Assembly (NCBI GenBank): GCA_013812655.1
Contig: JACCTC010000256.1
Coordinates: forward strand, 1 to 33,032
Direction: 5' to 3'
Origin: Deltaproteobacteria bacterium
GTDB lineage: Bacteria; Myxococcota_A; Polyangia; Haliangiales; Haliangiaceae
DNA length: 33,032 nt
Position numbers and translations under genes: made by a program. Shown here piece after piece: positions 23,074 through 31,424 of the stretch; the stretch's first letter is position 1, and the number at the start of each line of letters is the position of its first letter. The notes under the pieces are model-generated. The model saw only the letters and a list, made by a program, of their open reading frames with translations. It ran no database searches and was not told the origin of the DNA.

Positions 23074-24009
23074 GTGTCGATCGGCTCGTTCCTGCTGCGG
23101 CGCCTCGGTTCGGGGCTGCTCGCGATCCTGGGCGTGTCGATTCTCGTCTTCGCGTTCCTGCACCTGGTGCCCGGTGATCCGGTCGATCACCTCGCAGGTG
23201 GCGAGGCGACAGTCGAGCAGCGCCAGAAGATCGAGAAGTGCATGGGGCTCGATCAGTCGATGCCATCGCAGTTCGTGAGCTTCCTCGGCCACGTGCTCGA
23301 CGGCACGCTCGGCCATCAGTGCCCCGATCCGAAGGGCAAGCCGACCGTGGCCGCGCGCATCGCGCTCGTGTTTCCGCACACCGCGGCCCTCGCGTTCGCC
23401 GGGATGCTGGCCGCGATCGTGTTCGCGCTGCCGCTCGGGATCCTCGCCGCGGTCCGCCGCGGTACCTGGATCGACACGCTCGCCACCACGACGTCGCTCT
23501 CGGGGATCGCGATCCCGCAGATGATGTTCGCGCCGCTCCTCGTGTTCCTGTTCTTCGTCACGCTCGGCTGGTTCCCCGGCCCCACCGAGACCGGGTGGAT
23601 GGCTCTCGTGCTCCCGGCGTTCGCGGTCGGCACGCACCTGATGGCGATGCTCGCGCGGATGACGCGCTCGTCGATGGTCGAGGTGCTCGGCGAGGACTAC
23701 GTGCGCACCGCGCGTGCGAAGGGGCTGCCCGAGGGCCGCGTCGTGTTCGTCCACGCGCTGCGCAATGCGCTGCTGCCGGTGATCACGATCGCGGGCCTGC
23801 AGTTCGGGTCGCTGCTGTCGGGGGCGATCATCATCGAGAACGTGTTCGCGCGGCCGGGCCTCGGCACCACGCTCCTCGAGGCGATCCTCGAGCGGAACTA
23901 TCCGGTCGTGCAGGGAACGGTGCTCGTGATCGCGGGCATCTACGTGCTGGTCAACATCCTCGTCGATCTCGCCTACGGGATCGCCGATCCGAGGATCCGC
24001 CGCGCATGA
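23074..24009 (+). CDS. ABC transporter permease, DppB/OppB type
   Basis: This 311-residue inner-membrane permease of the dipeptide/oligopeptide (or nickel) ABC importer family starts at GTG 23074. The first helix is [30 protein letters not shown], including the hallmark LVPGDP. Five further helices follow, and the EAA loop reads [19 protein letters not shown] with [10 protein letters not shown]. Such permeases pair with a DppC-type partner, which follows with an ATGA overlap. No ATP-binding or solute-binding protein is present nearby, so these must be encoded elsewhere. The transported solute is probably a small peptide, but this is inferred from family only. Confidence 0.9.
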   Translation: MSIGSFLLRRLGSGLLAILGVSILVFAFLHLVPGDPVDHLAGGEATVEQRQKIEKCMGLDQSMPSQFVSFLGHVLDGTLGHQCPDPKGKPTVAARIALVFPHTAALAFAGMLAAIVFALPLGILAAVRRGTWIDTLATTTSLSGIAIPQMMFAPLLVFLFFVTLGWFPGPTETGWMALVLPAFAVGTHLMAMLARMTRSSMVEVLGEDYVRTARAKGLPEGRVVFVHALRNALLPVITIAGLQFGSLLSGAIIIENVFARPGLGTTLLEAILERNYPVVQGTVLVIAGIYVLVNILVDLAYGIADPRIRRA

Positions 24010-24836
24010 AGCTCTCGATGAGCGCCTGGGTCGGCGGGATCATGCTCGCCGTGTTCATCCTCGCGGGCGTGCTCGGCCCGTGGATCGCGCCGTACGACGT
24101 CGGCCCGCACGCGCTCGACCTGCCGAATCGCTTCCAGGGCGCATCGGCCGCGCACTGGCTCGGCACCGACAGCAAGGGGCTCGACACGCTGAGCCAGCTC
24201 TTGTGGGGCGCGCGGTCGGCCCTCCAGCTCAGCATCATCGTCGTCGCGATCTCGTCGACGATCGGCCTCGTCGTCGGCACGGTTGCCGGCTGGTACCGCG
24301 GGATCATCGACGAGATCCTGATGCGCATCGTCGACGTCCTGATGTCGTTTCCCGGCATCCTGCTCAACATCGCGATCGTCGCGACGGTCGCGCGTCCCGG
24401 GCTCGGCGTCATGATCGTCGCGCTCTGCGCGAACGGCTGGGTCGGCTACGCGCGCGTCTCCCGCGGCCAGGTGCTCGCACTCCGCGAACGCGACTACGTC
24501 ACCGCCGCCGTCGCGCTCGGGGCCTCGAACCGCCGCGTGATGTGGCGCCACCTGATCCCGAACCTCATGGGGCCCGCGCTCGTCCAGATGACATTCGGCT
24601 TCGGCGGCGTGATCCTCGTCGAGGCCGCGCTGTCGTTCCTCGGCCTCGGCCCGCAGGTCGACTACACGTGGGGCGCGATGCTCGATCAGGCGCGCACGTT
24701 CCTCTGGAAGTCCGACTGGGTCACGCTCTACACGCTGGTCCCCGGCATCGCGATCATGTGGGTCGTGCTCGGCGCGAATCTGCTCGGTGACGGCCTGCGC
24801 GACCGCCTCGATCCTCGCCAGCGCGGGCGCAGTTGA
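24006..24836 (+). CDS. ABC transporter permease, DppC/OppC type
   Basis: This 276-residue partner permease starts at ATG 24006. The N-terminal helix ([22 protein letters not shown]) and the [19 protein letters not shown] signature of the DppC group are present. The EAA loop reads [19 protein letters not shown] and [28 protein letters not shown] and the C-terminal [14 protein letters not shown] are characteristic of the family. It overlaps DppB by four bases, so the two are translated together as the two halves of the membrane pore. The following Rieske gene is 64 bases away and may or may not share the transcript. Confidence 0.92.
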   Translation: MKLSMSAWVGGIMLAVFILAGVLGPWIAPYDVGPHALDLPNRFQGASAAHWLGTDSKGLDTLSQLLWGARSALQLSIIVVAISSTIGLVVGTVAGWYRGIIDEILMRIVDVLMSFPGILLNIAIVATVARPGLGVMIVALCANGWVGYARVSRGQVLALRERDYVTAAVALGASNRRVMWRHLIPNLMGPALVQMTFGFGGVILVEAALSFLGLGPQVDYTWGAMLDQARTFLWKSDWVTLYTLVPGIAIMWVVLGANLLGDGLRDRLDPRQRGRS

Positions 24837-24900
24837 TGGCGAACGTGCGCGTGCGAGTCACGACCTGCGGAGCGCGCCTCGGCGAGGGAGCCGCATAACA

Positions 24901-25215
24901 ATGCCGCTGCGGGTTCGCGTCTGCCGCATCGCCGACGTCCCGGTCGGCGAGATCCGTGCGTTCACGGTGCGTGGCGTGACCTGGCCGGTGATCGTGGTCT
25001 ACGTCGACGGCGAGCTCGTCGCGGTGCCCGGCGTCTGTCCGCACGAGGACGTCGCGCTCGCCGACGGCTACCTCGACGGCCAGGCGATCATCTGTCCGGC
25101 GCACGCATATCGCTTCGATCTGCACACCGGACGCTGCCGGCACGACGCCGGCCTCGAGCTACGCCGGTATCCGATCACGGTGATCGGCGACGAGATCTGG
25201 GTCGACCTCCTGTGA
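24901..25215 (+). CDS. Small Rieske [2Fe-2S] ferredoxin-like protein
   Basis: This 104-residue stand-alone Rieske protein has CPH (Cys46, His48) and CPAH (Cys65, His68), exactly the two-Cys, two-His cluster ligands. The length is typical of soluble Rieske ferredoxins and NirD-like subunits, with no signal peptide or membrane helix. It would carry electrons, for example to an oxygenase or reductase, but no partner enzyme is encoded nearby. ATG 24901 is chosen because the domain starts there; the frame is open to 24787 over the end of the permease gene. It converges on the next gene with six bases between. Confidence 0.9.
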   Translation: MPLRVRVCRIADVPVGEIRAFTVRGVTWPVIVVYVDGELVAVPGVCPHEDVALADGYLDGQAIICPAHAYRFDLHTGRCRHDAGLELRRYPITVIGDEIWVDLL

Positions 25216-25221
25216 TCGCGG

Positions 25222-26208
25222 TCAGGTGAGCGAGTCGAGATCGGAGTCGGCGCCGCAATAGAACCAGCGATCGGGGTCGACGAAGCGTCGATCGCCGCCC
25301 TTCGGGATCATGCAGAGGAAGGGCTTGCTGTCGCGCTCGGTGAAGCCGCTGCGCCACATGCCGCGCTTGCGGCCGTCGAGGGTGAACAGCTTGATGTCGA
25401 GCGTATGTGCCGACGTCTCGTCGGTGGCGTGGCGGGCGATCGCGCGCAGGCACGCGTGCCACTCGCCCGGAATGGCGATCAGGTCGACGATACGCAGCGT
25501 CTTGCCGCCGTGCATGGCCTCGAGCGCGCACGCGCCGATCGGCTTGCCACGCCGGACGATCACGAATGGTGGCTCTCGCCCGGCTGGGGCCGCGAGGAAC
25601 CGCCACGTATAGAACGACGCATCGCGAACCGCGGCGAGCCGCAGTGATTGCCTCGCACCCGCCCACACCGCTTCGAGCCGATCGTCGAGCGGCGCCATCG
25701 CCTCGAGCTTCCCGGTGCGCCGCGGCTTGAGCGCGACGGCAACAAGACCGTCGAGCGCGTCGAGCTTGATCGCCGAGCCGCGGAGCGGGCGTGCCCACCG
25801 CGACACGTGGCCGACCTCGCGCGAGCCGCCGTGCTTGAGCGGCGTCAGGTTCAACGCGCCGGGGGCGCCATACATGCAGCCGATGCCGTGCTCGGGCATC
25901 GCCTGGCGCGACGCATCGTGGAGCAGCCCGCCGAGGCCGCGCCGTCGAAACTCGGGCCGCACGTAGCCGTCGCCGCCGAGCGCGCCGCGCACGATCGCAC
26001 CGTCGAGCCACATCCGGAACGGAAAGAACGAGGTGCAACCGGCGACCTTGCCGCCCTCGCTCGCGATCCACGTCAGCGCGGGGCCGCCGGGATTCGTCGC
26101 GTAGAGCCAGCGCCAGCGCGCCGCGACGTCACATCCCGGGATCATCTCGGCGATCAGCGCCTCGATCTCGGGGCGATCGGCGTCGGTCGCGAGGCGCACA
26201 TCGAACAT
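25222..26208 (-). CDS. GNAT-like acyltransferase with N-terminal GNAT fold
   Basis: This 328-residue protein begins FDVRLATDADRPEIEALIAEM, the usual GNAT first strand and helix. GDGYVRPEFRRRGLGGLL is a typical acetyl-CoA motif A (RxxGxG). The remaining 200 residues form a second domain, perhaps a degenerate GNAT copy (for example FVIVRRGKPIGACALEAM). Such two-domain proteins occur in polysaccharide and cell-wall loci, but I cannot name a substrate. ATG 26208 is the start, with the remnant of an M16 gene ending only 16 bases upstream on the same strand. The original gene order was therefore probably M16 peptidase followed by this gene. Confidence 0.75.
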   Translation of the reverse strand: MFDVRLATDADRPEIEALIAEMIPGCDVAARWRWLYATNPGGPALTWIASEGGKVAGCTSFFPFRMWLDGAIVRGALGGDGYVRPEFRRRGLGGLLHDASRQAMPEHGIGCMYGAPGALNLTPLKHGGSREVGHVSRWARPLRGSAIKLDALDGLVAVALKPRRTGKLEAMAPLDDRLEAVWAGARQSLRLAAVRDASFYTWRFLAAPAGREPPFVIVRRGKPIGACALEAMHGGKTLRIVDLIAIPGEWHACLRAIARHATDETSAHTLDIKLFTLDGRKRGMWRSGFTERDSKPFLCMIPKGGDRRFVDPDRWFYCGADSDLDSLT

Positions 26209-26224
26209 GCGCCGCAGCCTACCT

Positions 26225-26361
26225 CTACTTGTACTCGGGCTCGACGATCTTGACGTCCTTGATGCCGGCGTCCGCGAATGCCTTGTCGAGGTGGGGCTTG
26301 TCGCCGAGGATCACGATGATCTCGTTCTTGGGGTCGAGCTCGGTCCGCAGCTGCGCCGGGA
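26225..26361 (-). pseudogene. Remnant 3' end of a second M16 peptidase gene
   Basis: Translated on the minus strand, this stretch ends TELDPKNEIIVILGDKP, then HLDKAFADAGIKDVKIVEPE, then YK and TAG (26225-26227). The last 39 residues are 27/39 identical to the C-terminus of the intact M16 peptidase just upstream. There is no start codon or body; homology stops at about 26356, where a strong hairpin begins. I read it as the tail of a deleted tandem paralogue. Partial duplication of the intact gene's tail is the alternative. The level of divergence argues for an older paralogue. Confidence 0.85.
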
Positions 26362-26390
26362 GGGGGCCCCGGGTGAAACCCGGGCCTCCT
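26362..26390. repeat. Strong hairpin at the M16 remnant breakpoint
   Basis: Arms at 26363-26374 and 26378-26389 pair over 12 positions with one mismatch and one G-T pair around a GAA loop; the core is CCCGGGT/ACCCGGG. It sits exactly where homology to the M16 C-terminus ends. It has no T-run on either strand, so a simple terminator is not obvious. It could be a REP-type repeat that mediated the deletion. Confidence 0.65.
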
Positions 26391-26454
26391 ATCCTGATCG
26401 GCTCACCTGTCCGCAGGACTCGTTCGCCGTGAGGTGCTCGCGGTCGTCGCTACG

Positions 26455-26470
26455 CGCCGACCTTTCGGCG
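26455..26470 (-). terminator. Short hairpin after the M16 peptidase stop, possible terminator
   Basis: CGCCGA (26455-26460) and TCGGCG (26465-26470) form a perfect stem with a four-base loop. It is 11 bases beyond the M16 stop codon at 26482 in the direction of transcription. There is no run of T after it, so intrinsic termination would be weak. Confidence 0.35.
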
Positions 26471-26481
26471 ACCGTTTCGAC

Positions 26482-29235
26482 TCACTTGTAGTCGGGCTCG
26501 ACGAGCTTCACGTCGGGCAGGCCGGCGTCGGAGAACGCTTTGTCGATCGATCCGCGATCGCCGAGCGTCACGATGATCTCGTTACGCGGATCGAGCTCGC
26601 TGCCGATCAGCGCCTTGACTTGCGCGAGCGAGACCGCGGCGACCTGCTGCAGCAGCTTGTTGTAGTGATCCGGATCGAGGTCGTGCATCGCGATCTCGCC
26701 GAGCCGCCCGAGCACCTCGCTTGTCATCGTCGACTGGCCCAGCAGGTCCTGGATCAGCTTGCGGCGCGCGCGCACGAACAGCACGTCGAAGTCGTCCGCG
26801 GACTTGCGCAGCGAATCGACGCTGTCGCGCATCACGCGGAGCGCTTCACCTGCGCGCGGAGCGTCGATCGCGCCGCCCATCGAGTAGCTCGACGGACCAA
26901 GGCGCGTATCGCGACGCGCGTACGTACCGTACGTGGAGCCGAGCTTCGCGCGGATGTCCCACATCCGATCGTTCAGCATCTGGGTGATCACCATGCGCGC
27001 GGCCTCTTGGCCGTCGATGCCGGGCGCGGTCGGATAGGTGATGCGCACGTCGATCTGCGGATCCTCTTCGCCGACGACACCGACGTAGATCGGCCCGACG
27101 CGCTTCGGCATGTCGCGCGAGACGGGCTGGTCCTTGTGTCCCTTGTCCCACGAGCCGAAGTGGTCGGAGATCAGCGACTCGGCTTGCTTGATATCGAACA
27201 TGCCGGTGATCACGAGCGTCGCGTTCGCGGCGCTGAAGTGCTTGTTGCGGAACGACGAGAGCGCGTCCTGACCGACCTTGCCGACGTACTCGGGCAGACC
27301 GACGCCGGTCTTGGTGTATGGGTGATCCGGACCGTAGAGCGCCGCGAGCTGCTGGCGCTGGAACTCGAGTCGCTGCTGCGGGCGGCGCAGCTTGTACGCG
27401 ATCTTCATCGACTTCTGCCACTTCTCGACGGACTCTTGTTTGTAAACGCCTGCGCGAATCAACCGCTCGAGGCCTTGGACCACGACGTCGAGATAGATGT
27501 TCATGCCGCGCGCCGAGCAGATCGTGTGATCCGGCGTCGTGTAGCAACCCATGCCGACGCCGGTGCGTCCCGTCGCATTGCCATCCATCGGTGCGCTGAT
27601 GAACCCGGCCGCGCGATCGGCCAGCCACGGATTGCCCGGCGAGTTCACATCACCGACGTCGAAGATCAGCGCCGCTGAAATCACCGGAAAGACGTCGATC
27701 GGCAAGAGCACGACGCGCATGCCGTTGCCGAGCTTGTAGCGTTTCGCACCCGAAAGACCCTTGAGCTCGGTCGCGACCTTGATCGGGCGCCGCGCTTCCG
27801 CCGGATCGACCTCGGGGATCTCCTTCTTGTCGTGCGACTTGGTCGTAAACTTGAGCTTGGACCGGCGGTCGCCCTTGACGCCGGCCTTGTTCGGCTTGAA
27901 CACCACGATGCTTGCCTTGTCGGGATCGAGCAGGCCCTTGACCGCGTTACCGACGGTCTCCATCTCGAACTTTCCGATCTTGTCGAGGCTGTGGAACATG
28001 TAGAGACCCTGCGAGTCGAACTCGAAGTCGCGCGTGAACTGGATCATGTCTCCGAGTTGCTGCGTGCGGCCCGTCAGTGACTCGAGGCTCGAGATGAACG
28101 ACGCCTTGCGCCGGTTCTTCGTTTCTTCGTGCTGGACCCACGTGCCGAAGTCCCAGCCGCGGTGCGCCTTCTTCGCCGCTTTCCAGATGTGTTCGAGGCA
28201 TTCATCCGCGGCGCCGATGTTCTTGAGCTCCATCGCGATGCCGAACACCGGCGCATACTGGCCGCCGCCGATGAACGGCTCGGTTGATGTTGCGCACGCG
28301 TATTCGTCCGCCTTGTTCGCGGCGTCGAAGAATGCGGACCAGATTCCGAACTGTGCTGCCTCACCCTTGGGGGTCGTCGCGTCGGGAAGCGCCCATGCGA
28401 CCGTGATGTACGGGCGCTCGATGTCGAGCTCGACCGTCTTCTTGCGCTGCTTGTTGACGACGACCGGCTGGACCTCGCGCAACGGCCCCGGCGCCTGCTT
28501 CTCGACGACGCTGAACCACTTCGTGATCGAAGCGACCGATTCTTCGACCGTGACGCCACCGGCGACGATCACCGTCGCACGTTCGGGCACGTAGTACTTC
28601 TTCATGAAGTCGCAGACGTCCTGGAACGTGATCGTCGAGAGCTGCTCGTCGTTACCGCCGACGGTTTGCTCGTACGCGTGACCCTGCGGATAAATCGCCG
28701 CGAGCGTCATCGGGAAGATCTGACCTTCCGGAGTACGCATGCTGCCGCGGATCTCGTTGCGGACGACCTCGCGCTCGCGGACGAATTCTTCCTCGGCGAT
28801 CATCTTGCAGCCGAAGTGCATGCGCATCGCTTCGATCTTGATCACCGAGTCGAGCTGCTCGGCACGCGCGTTGATCATGTAGTGCGTCGTGTCGTTGCTC
28901 GTGTACGCGTTGAAGAACACGGCGAGCTGACCGATGAAGTGCATCATCGGCTTCGTGTCGGGCCCATCCGGCTTGTGCTGGAACATCATGTGCTCGACGA
29001 GGTGCGCGAGACCCGCCTTGCCGGGCGGATCCTCCTTCGCGCCGACTTCGTAGCGAACGTCGACTTCGACGAGCTGCGTGGACGAATCAGGCATCACGAC
29101 GAAGCGCAACCCGTTCTTCTCGAGCCGGCCACGCTTCTCGGCGTGCTTGAACGCGATCTTCGGCGTCGTTTGATTGCACGCAACAAACAGGAACACGGCG
29201 GCCAATACCGCCCACACCCGGGACGTCTTCGTCAT
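26482..29235 (-). CDS. M16-family zinc metallopeptidase, lipoprotein, two-domain
   Basis: This 917-residue inverzincin-type peptidase has a lipoprotein signal (MTKTSRVWAVLAAVFLFVAC, lipidated Cys20), so it should be membrane-anchored and face the periplasm or outer surface. The first M16 half holds the inverted zinc motif HLVEH (His78, Glu81, His82) and the third ligand Glu161 in VVRNEIRG. The second half (from about residue 480) is the inactive partner domain that closes the chamber. The family degrades short peptides. ATG 29235 is chosen because the signal peptide begins there; the frame opens 13 codons earlier. It is divergent from a POT peptide transporter across 147 bases with a palindrome, suggesting common control of peptide use. 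Confidence 0.9.
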   Translation of the reverse strand: MTKTSRVWAVLAAVFLFVACNQTTPKIAFKHAEKRGRLEKNGLRFVVMPDSSTQLVEVDVRYEVGAKEDPPGKAGLAHLVEHMMFQHKPDGPDTKPMMHFIGQLAVFFNAYTSNDTTHYMINARAEQLDSVIKIEAMRMHFGCKMIAEEEFVREREVVRNEIRGSMRTPEGQIFPMTLAAIYPQGHAYEQTVGGNDEQLSTITFQDVCDFMKKYYVPERATVIVAGGVTVEESVASITKWFSVVEKQAPGPLREVQPVVVNKQRKKTVELDIERPYITVAWALPDATTPKGEAAQFGIWSAFFDAANKADEYACATSTEPFIGGGQYAPVFGIAMELKNIGAADECLEHIWKAAKKAHRGWDFGTWVQHEETKNRRKASFISSLESLTGRTQQLGDMIQFTRDFEFDSQGLYMFHSLDKIGKFEMETVGNAVKGLLDPDKASIVVFKPNKAGVKGDRRSKLKFTTKSHDKKEIPEVDPAEARRPIKVATELKGLSGAKRYKLGNGMRVVLLPIDVFPVISAALIFDVGDVNSPGNPWLADRAAGFISAPMDGNATGRTGVGMGCYTTPDHTICSARGMNIYLDVVVQGLERLIRAGVYKQESVEKWQKSMKIAYKLRRPQQRLEFQRQQLAALYGPDHPYTKTGVGLPEYVGKVGQDALSSFRNKHFSAANATLVITGMFDIKQAESLISDHFGSWDKGHKDQPVSRDMPKRVGPIYVGVVGEEDPQIDVRITYPTAPGIDGQEAARMVITQMLNDRMWDIRAKLGSTYGTYARRDTRLGPSSYSMGGAIDAPRAGEALRVMRDSVDSLRKSADDFDVLFVRARRKLIQDLLGQSTMTSEVLGRLGEIAMHDLDPDHYNKLLQQVAAVSLAQVKALIGSELDPRNEIIVTLGDRGSIDKAFSDAGLPDVKLVEPDYK

Positions 29236-29308
29236 GGACCGGGATCTTTCCCAAACGGCCACGATTTGCAACACGGTGCTGCTGACCGTCGAGGCGACCT
29301 GGCCTCAG

Positions 29309-29334
29309 GGGTGCGACCAGACAGCGTCGCACCC
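29309..29334. promoter_or_regulatory. Perfect palindrome between divergent M16 and POT genes
   Basis: GGGTGCGAC (29309-29317) and GTCGCACCC (29326-29334) are perfect inverted repeats with an eight-base spacer. It lies 49 bases before the POT start and 74 bases before the peptidase start. The size and position fit an operator for a dimeric regulator that controls both genes. A transcript hairpin is the alternative. Confidence 0.5.
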
Positions 29335-29382
29335 GCCCTCGGGGCTCCCAATTGCGAAGTTTCTCTACTAAGGTCCGCCGCC

Positions 29383-30981
29383 ATGGCACGCGACCCCGAC
29401 CGCGCATTCTTCGGCCACCCTCGAGGCCTCGCGAACCTGTTCTTCACCGAGATGTGGGAACGCTTCTCGTACTACGGGATGCGAGCGTTTCTGATCTACT
29501 ACCTGCTCGCGCCCGAAACTCTTGGTGGGCGCGGGCTGACGGCGGGAACGGCGGGATCGGTGTTCGCCGTGTTCGCGTCGAGCGTCTACTTCCTCGCCCT
29601 CCCGGGCGGCTGGATCGCCGACCGCTTTCTCGGCCAGCGCAAGGGCGTGATCGTTGGGGGCATCGGCATCGCCGCCGGCAATGCCCTGCTCGCGATTCCC
29701 GGGCTCGGTAACGTGTTCTACCTCGGCCTGCTGCTCATCGCGATCGGCACTGGGTTCTTGAAGCCGAACATCTCGACGCTCGTCGGTCAGCTCTACAAGG
29801 AGGACGATCCTCGACGAGACAGCGGCTACACGATTTACTACATGGGCATCAATATCGGTGCGTTCATCGCGCCACTGGTCTGCGGCTTCCTCGCCCAGAG
29901 CGACACGTTCCGCGCGTGGGTGATCGAGCGAGGCATGGATCCCAACCTCGTCTGGAACTTCGCGTTTGGCGCTGCTGCGATCGGCATGGTGCTGGGCTTG
30001 TTCCAGTTCATCTCGTTCAAGCACTGGCTGGGCGATGCGGGCGCGCAGCCCACGATTCCAGAGGAGCCCGCGCGCGCACAGCGAGATCGCCACGTCCTGA
30101 TCGCGATCGGGCTCGCACTGCTCGGGATCGGCGGCCTGGTCGTAGCCACCACGCCGTCCGAGGACACCATTGCGAACTTCCAGGGAATCGGACTGTCGAT
30201 CGGCTCGATCGTCATGTTCGTCGGCCTCTACAAGCTCGCGCGGGACCCCAAGGAACGTCGCGGGATCCTCGCGATGATCCCGCTGTTCCTCGGCGCAGTC
30301 GCGTTCTTCGCGATCTTCGAGCAGGCGCCCACGACGCTCAGCATCTTCGCCAAGGACTTTACCGAGCCGGACTTCCTCGGGTTCTTCGAGCCGAGCTATT
30401 ACCAGAGCATCAACGCGATCTTCATCGTCGCGCTCGCGCCGGTGTTCGCGATCATGTGGGTCGCGCTCGCCAGGCGCCGTAAGGAGCCGAGCAGCGTCAG
30501 CAAGTTTGCGATCGGCATGCTGCTGCTCGCGCTCTCGTTCGTCGTCATGGTCCCGACGTTCGGTGCTACGGAGGGCACGCGGTTCAGCGGCTTCTATCTG
30601 ACCGGGCTCTATCTGTTCAACACCCTCGCCGAGCTCTGCATCTCGCCGGTTGGCCTGTCGTCGATGAGCAAGCTCGCGCCCAGGCGCCTCGCCGGCATGG
30701 TCATGGGCATGTGGTTCTTCGGCACCGCGGTCGGCATCTACCTCGCGGGCCGTGCGACCTCGATCTCGTCCGGCCGCGGTTTCGACTTCCTGTTCATCTT
30801 CCTGTTCATCTCGTCGCTGGTGGTCGCCGGAGCACTGTTCCTCGTGGCTCCGAAGATCCGCCGCATGATGGCGGCCAACGAGCACGCGAAGGGTCCCGCC
30901 GACAAGAGCGAGAAGGCCGAGCCCGAGCCGCTGCCAAGCGCTCGGATCGTCAAGGACAACACCAAGGTCGGCGAGGACTGA
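29383..30981 (+). CDS. POT/PTR-family proton-coupled oligopeptide transporter
   Basis: This 532-residue inner-membrane transporter would import di- and tripeptides with protons. The family motif ExxERFxYYG is at residues 23-32 (EMWERFSYYG). GGWIADRFLGQRKGVIVGG and GTGFLKPNISTLVGQLY are the other POT signatures. About 12-14 hydrophobic helices are visible. The C-terminal 40 residues are hydrophilic and Lys/Glu-rich (NEHAKGPADKSEKAEPEPLP), facing the cytoplasm. ATG 29383 follows AAGG by nine bases. The open frame back to 28666 is antisense to the peptidase and is rejected. A small gene follows four bases downstream. Confidence 0.92.
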   Translation: MARDPDRAFFGHPRGLANLFFTEMWERFSYYGMRAFLIYYLLAPETLGGRGLTAGTAGSVFAVFASSVYFLALPGGWIADRFLGQRKGVIVGGIGIAAGNALLAIPGLGNVFYLGLLLIAIGTGFLKPNISTLVGQLYKEDDPRRDSGYTIYYMGINIGAFIAPLVCGFLAQSDTFRAWVIERGMDPNLVWNFAFGAAAIGMVLGLFQFISFKHWLGDAGAQPTIPEEPARAQRDRHVLIAIGLALLGIGGLVVATTPSEDTIANFQGIGLSIGSIVMFVGLYKLARDPKERRGILAMIPLFLGAVAFFAIFEQAPTTLSIFAKDFTEPDFLGFFEPSYYQSINAIFIVALAPVFAIMWVALARRRKEPSSVSKFAIGMLLLALSFVVMVPTFGATEGTRFSGFYLTGLYLFNTLAELCISPVGLSSMSKLAPRRLAGMVMGMWFFGTAVGIYLAGRATSISSGRGFDFLFIFLFISSLVVAGALFLVAPKIRRMMAANEHAKGPADKSEKAEPEPLPSARIVKDNTKVGED

Positions 30982-30985
30982 AGCT

Positions 30986-31183
30986 GTGGGTGATCTACCC
31001 GACGCGCGTGACGGACTGACGCGCCTCGAGCGGATCATCCTCTGGCAGCTGCGCGAGGCCGAGCGCGAGCGCGGCGGCAGCGTGCCAACCACGATGCTCT
31101 ATGGCCGCGTCGTCGAGCACATCGCGGTCTCGATCGAGGAGTTTCAGACCACCCTGCAACGCCTCGTGTTGCGTGCGCGTTAG
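30986..31183 (+). CDS. Small conserved-looking protein, unknown function
   Basis: This 65-residue protein starts at GTG 30986, four bases after the transporter stop. Its sequence (LTRLERIILWQLREAERERG, PTTMLYGRVVEHI, IEEFQTTLQRLV) looks like two or three amphipathic helices of a small DNA-binding or adaptor domain. I do not recognise a named family. It is probably expressed with the transporter. Protein-like composition and tight spacing support a real gene; no ribosome site is obvious, which fits translational coupling. Confidence 0.55.
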   Translation: MGDLPDARDGLTRLERIILWQLREAERERGGSVPTTMLYGRVVEHIAVSIEEFQTTLQRLVLRAR

Positions 31184-31222
31184 GCACTTATGACCTTCGC
31201 GGTCGCTCCCCTACGGTCAATG

Positions 31223-31324
31223 TCAGTTCAGGTTCGGATCGTCGATCAGCTGCGCGGGGGTCTCCTCCTGCGAGGCGAACATGACGAAGGCGACGGCGGT
31301 AGCGAAGAAGAACATCTTGATCAT
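31223..31324 (-). CDS. Very small exported or membrane peptide, 33 residues
   Basis: A 33-residue frame starts at ATG 31324: MIKMFFFATAVAFVMFASQ followed by a short acidic tail (EETPAQLIDDPNLN). It looks like a Lys-led hydrophobic helix or signal sequence plus tail. Its Phe/Met-rich content is not what random high-GC sequence gives. The ribosome site is weak. It lies alone between the 65-residue gene and the large membrane-protein gene. Function unknown; it may be a small membrane protein. Confidence 0.45.
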   Translation of the reverse strand: MIKMFFFATAVAFVMFASQEETPAQLIDDPNLN

Positions 31325-31424
31325 TGGTCGCCATGGTCCACGGATCGCGCGGTCGCTGCAACATCTGTAAAAGCGCACATCGCCGCATCGGAAACCGTCG
31401 GAGCCATGACGCGATTCGTCGTCG

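Noticed and set aside
29300..29314. Sigma-54-like promoter (TGGCCTCAGGGGTGC) before the POT gene
   Set aside because: GG and GC have the correct ten-base spacing, but the flanking bases match the consensus poorly and it overlaps the palindrome; too weak to call.
28666..29382. N-terminal extension of the POT transporter
   Set aside because: Antisense to the M16 peptidase; the POT family N-terminus begins at 29383 behind a ribosome site.
29368..31092. 574-residue minus-strand open frame
   Set aside because: Antisense to the POT transporter gene, which has all family motifs; the reverse reading is Glu/Arg/Asp/His-rich without domains.
31188..31388. 66-residue minus-strand open frame
   Set aside because: Arg-rich reading in a different frame over the 33-residue candidate, with no ribosome site or protein-like pattern.
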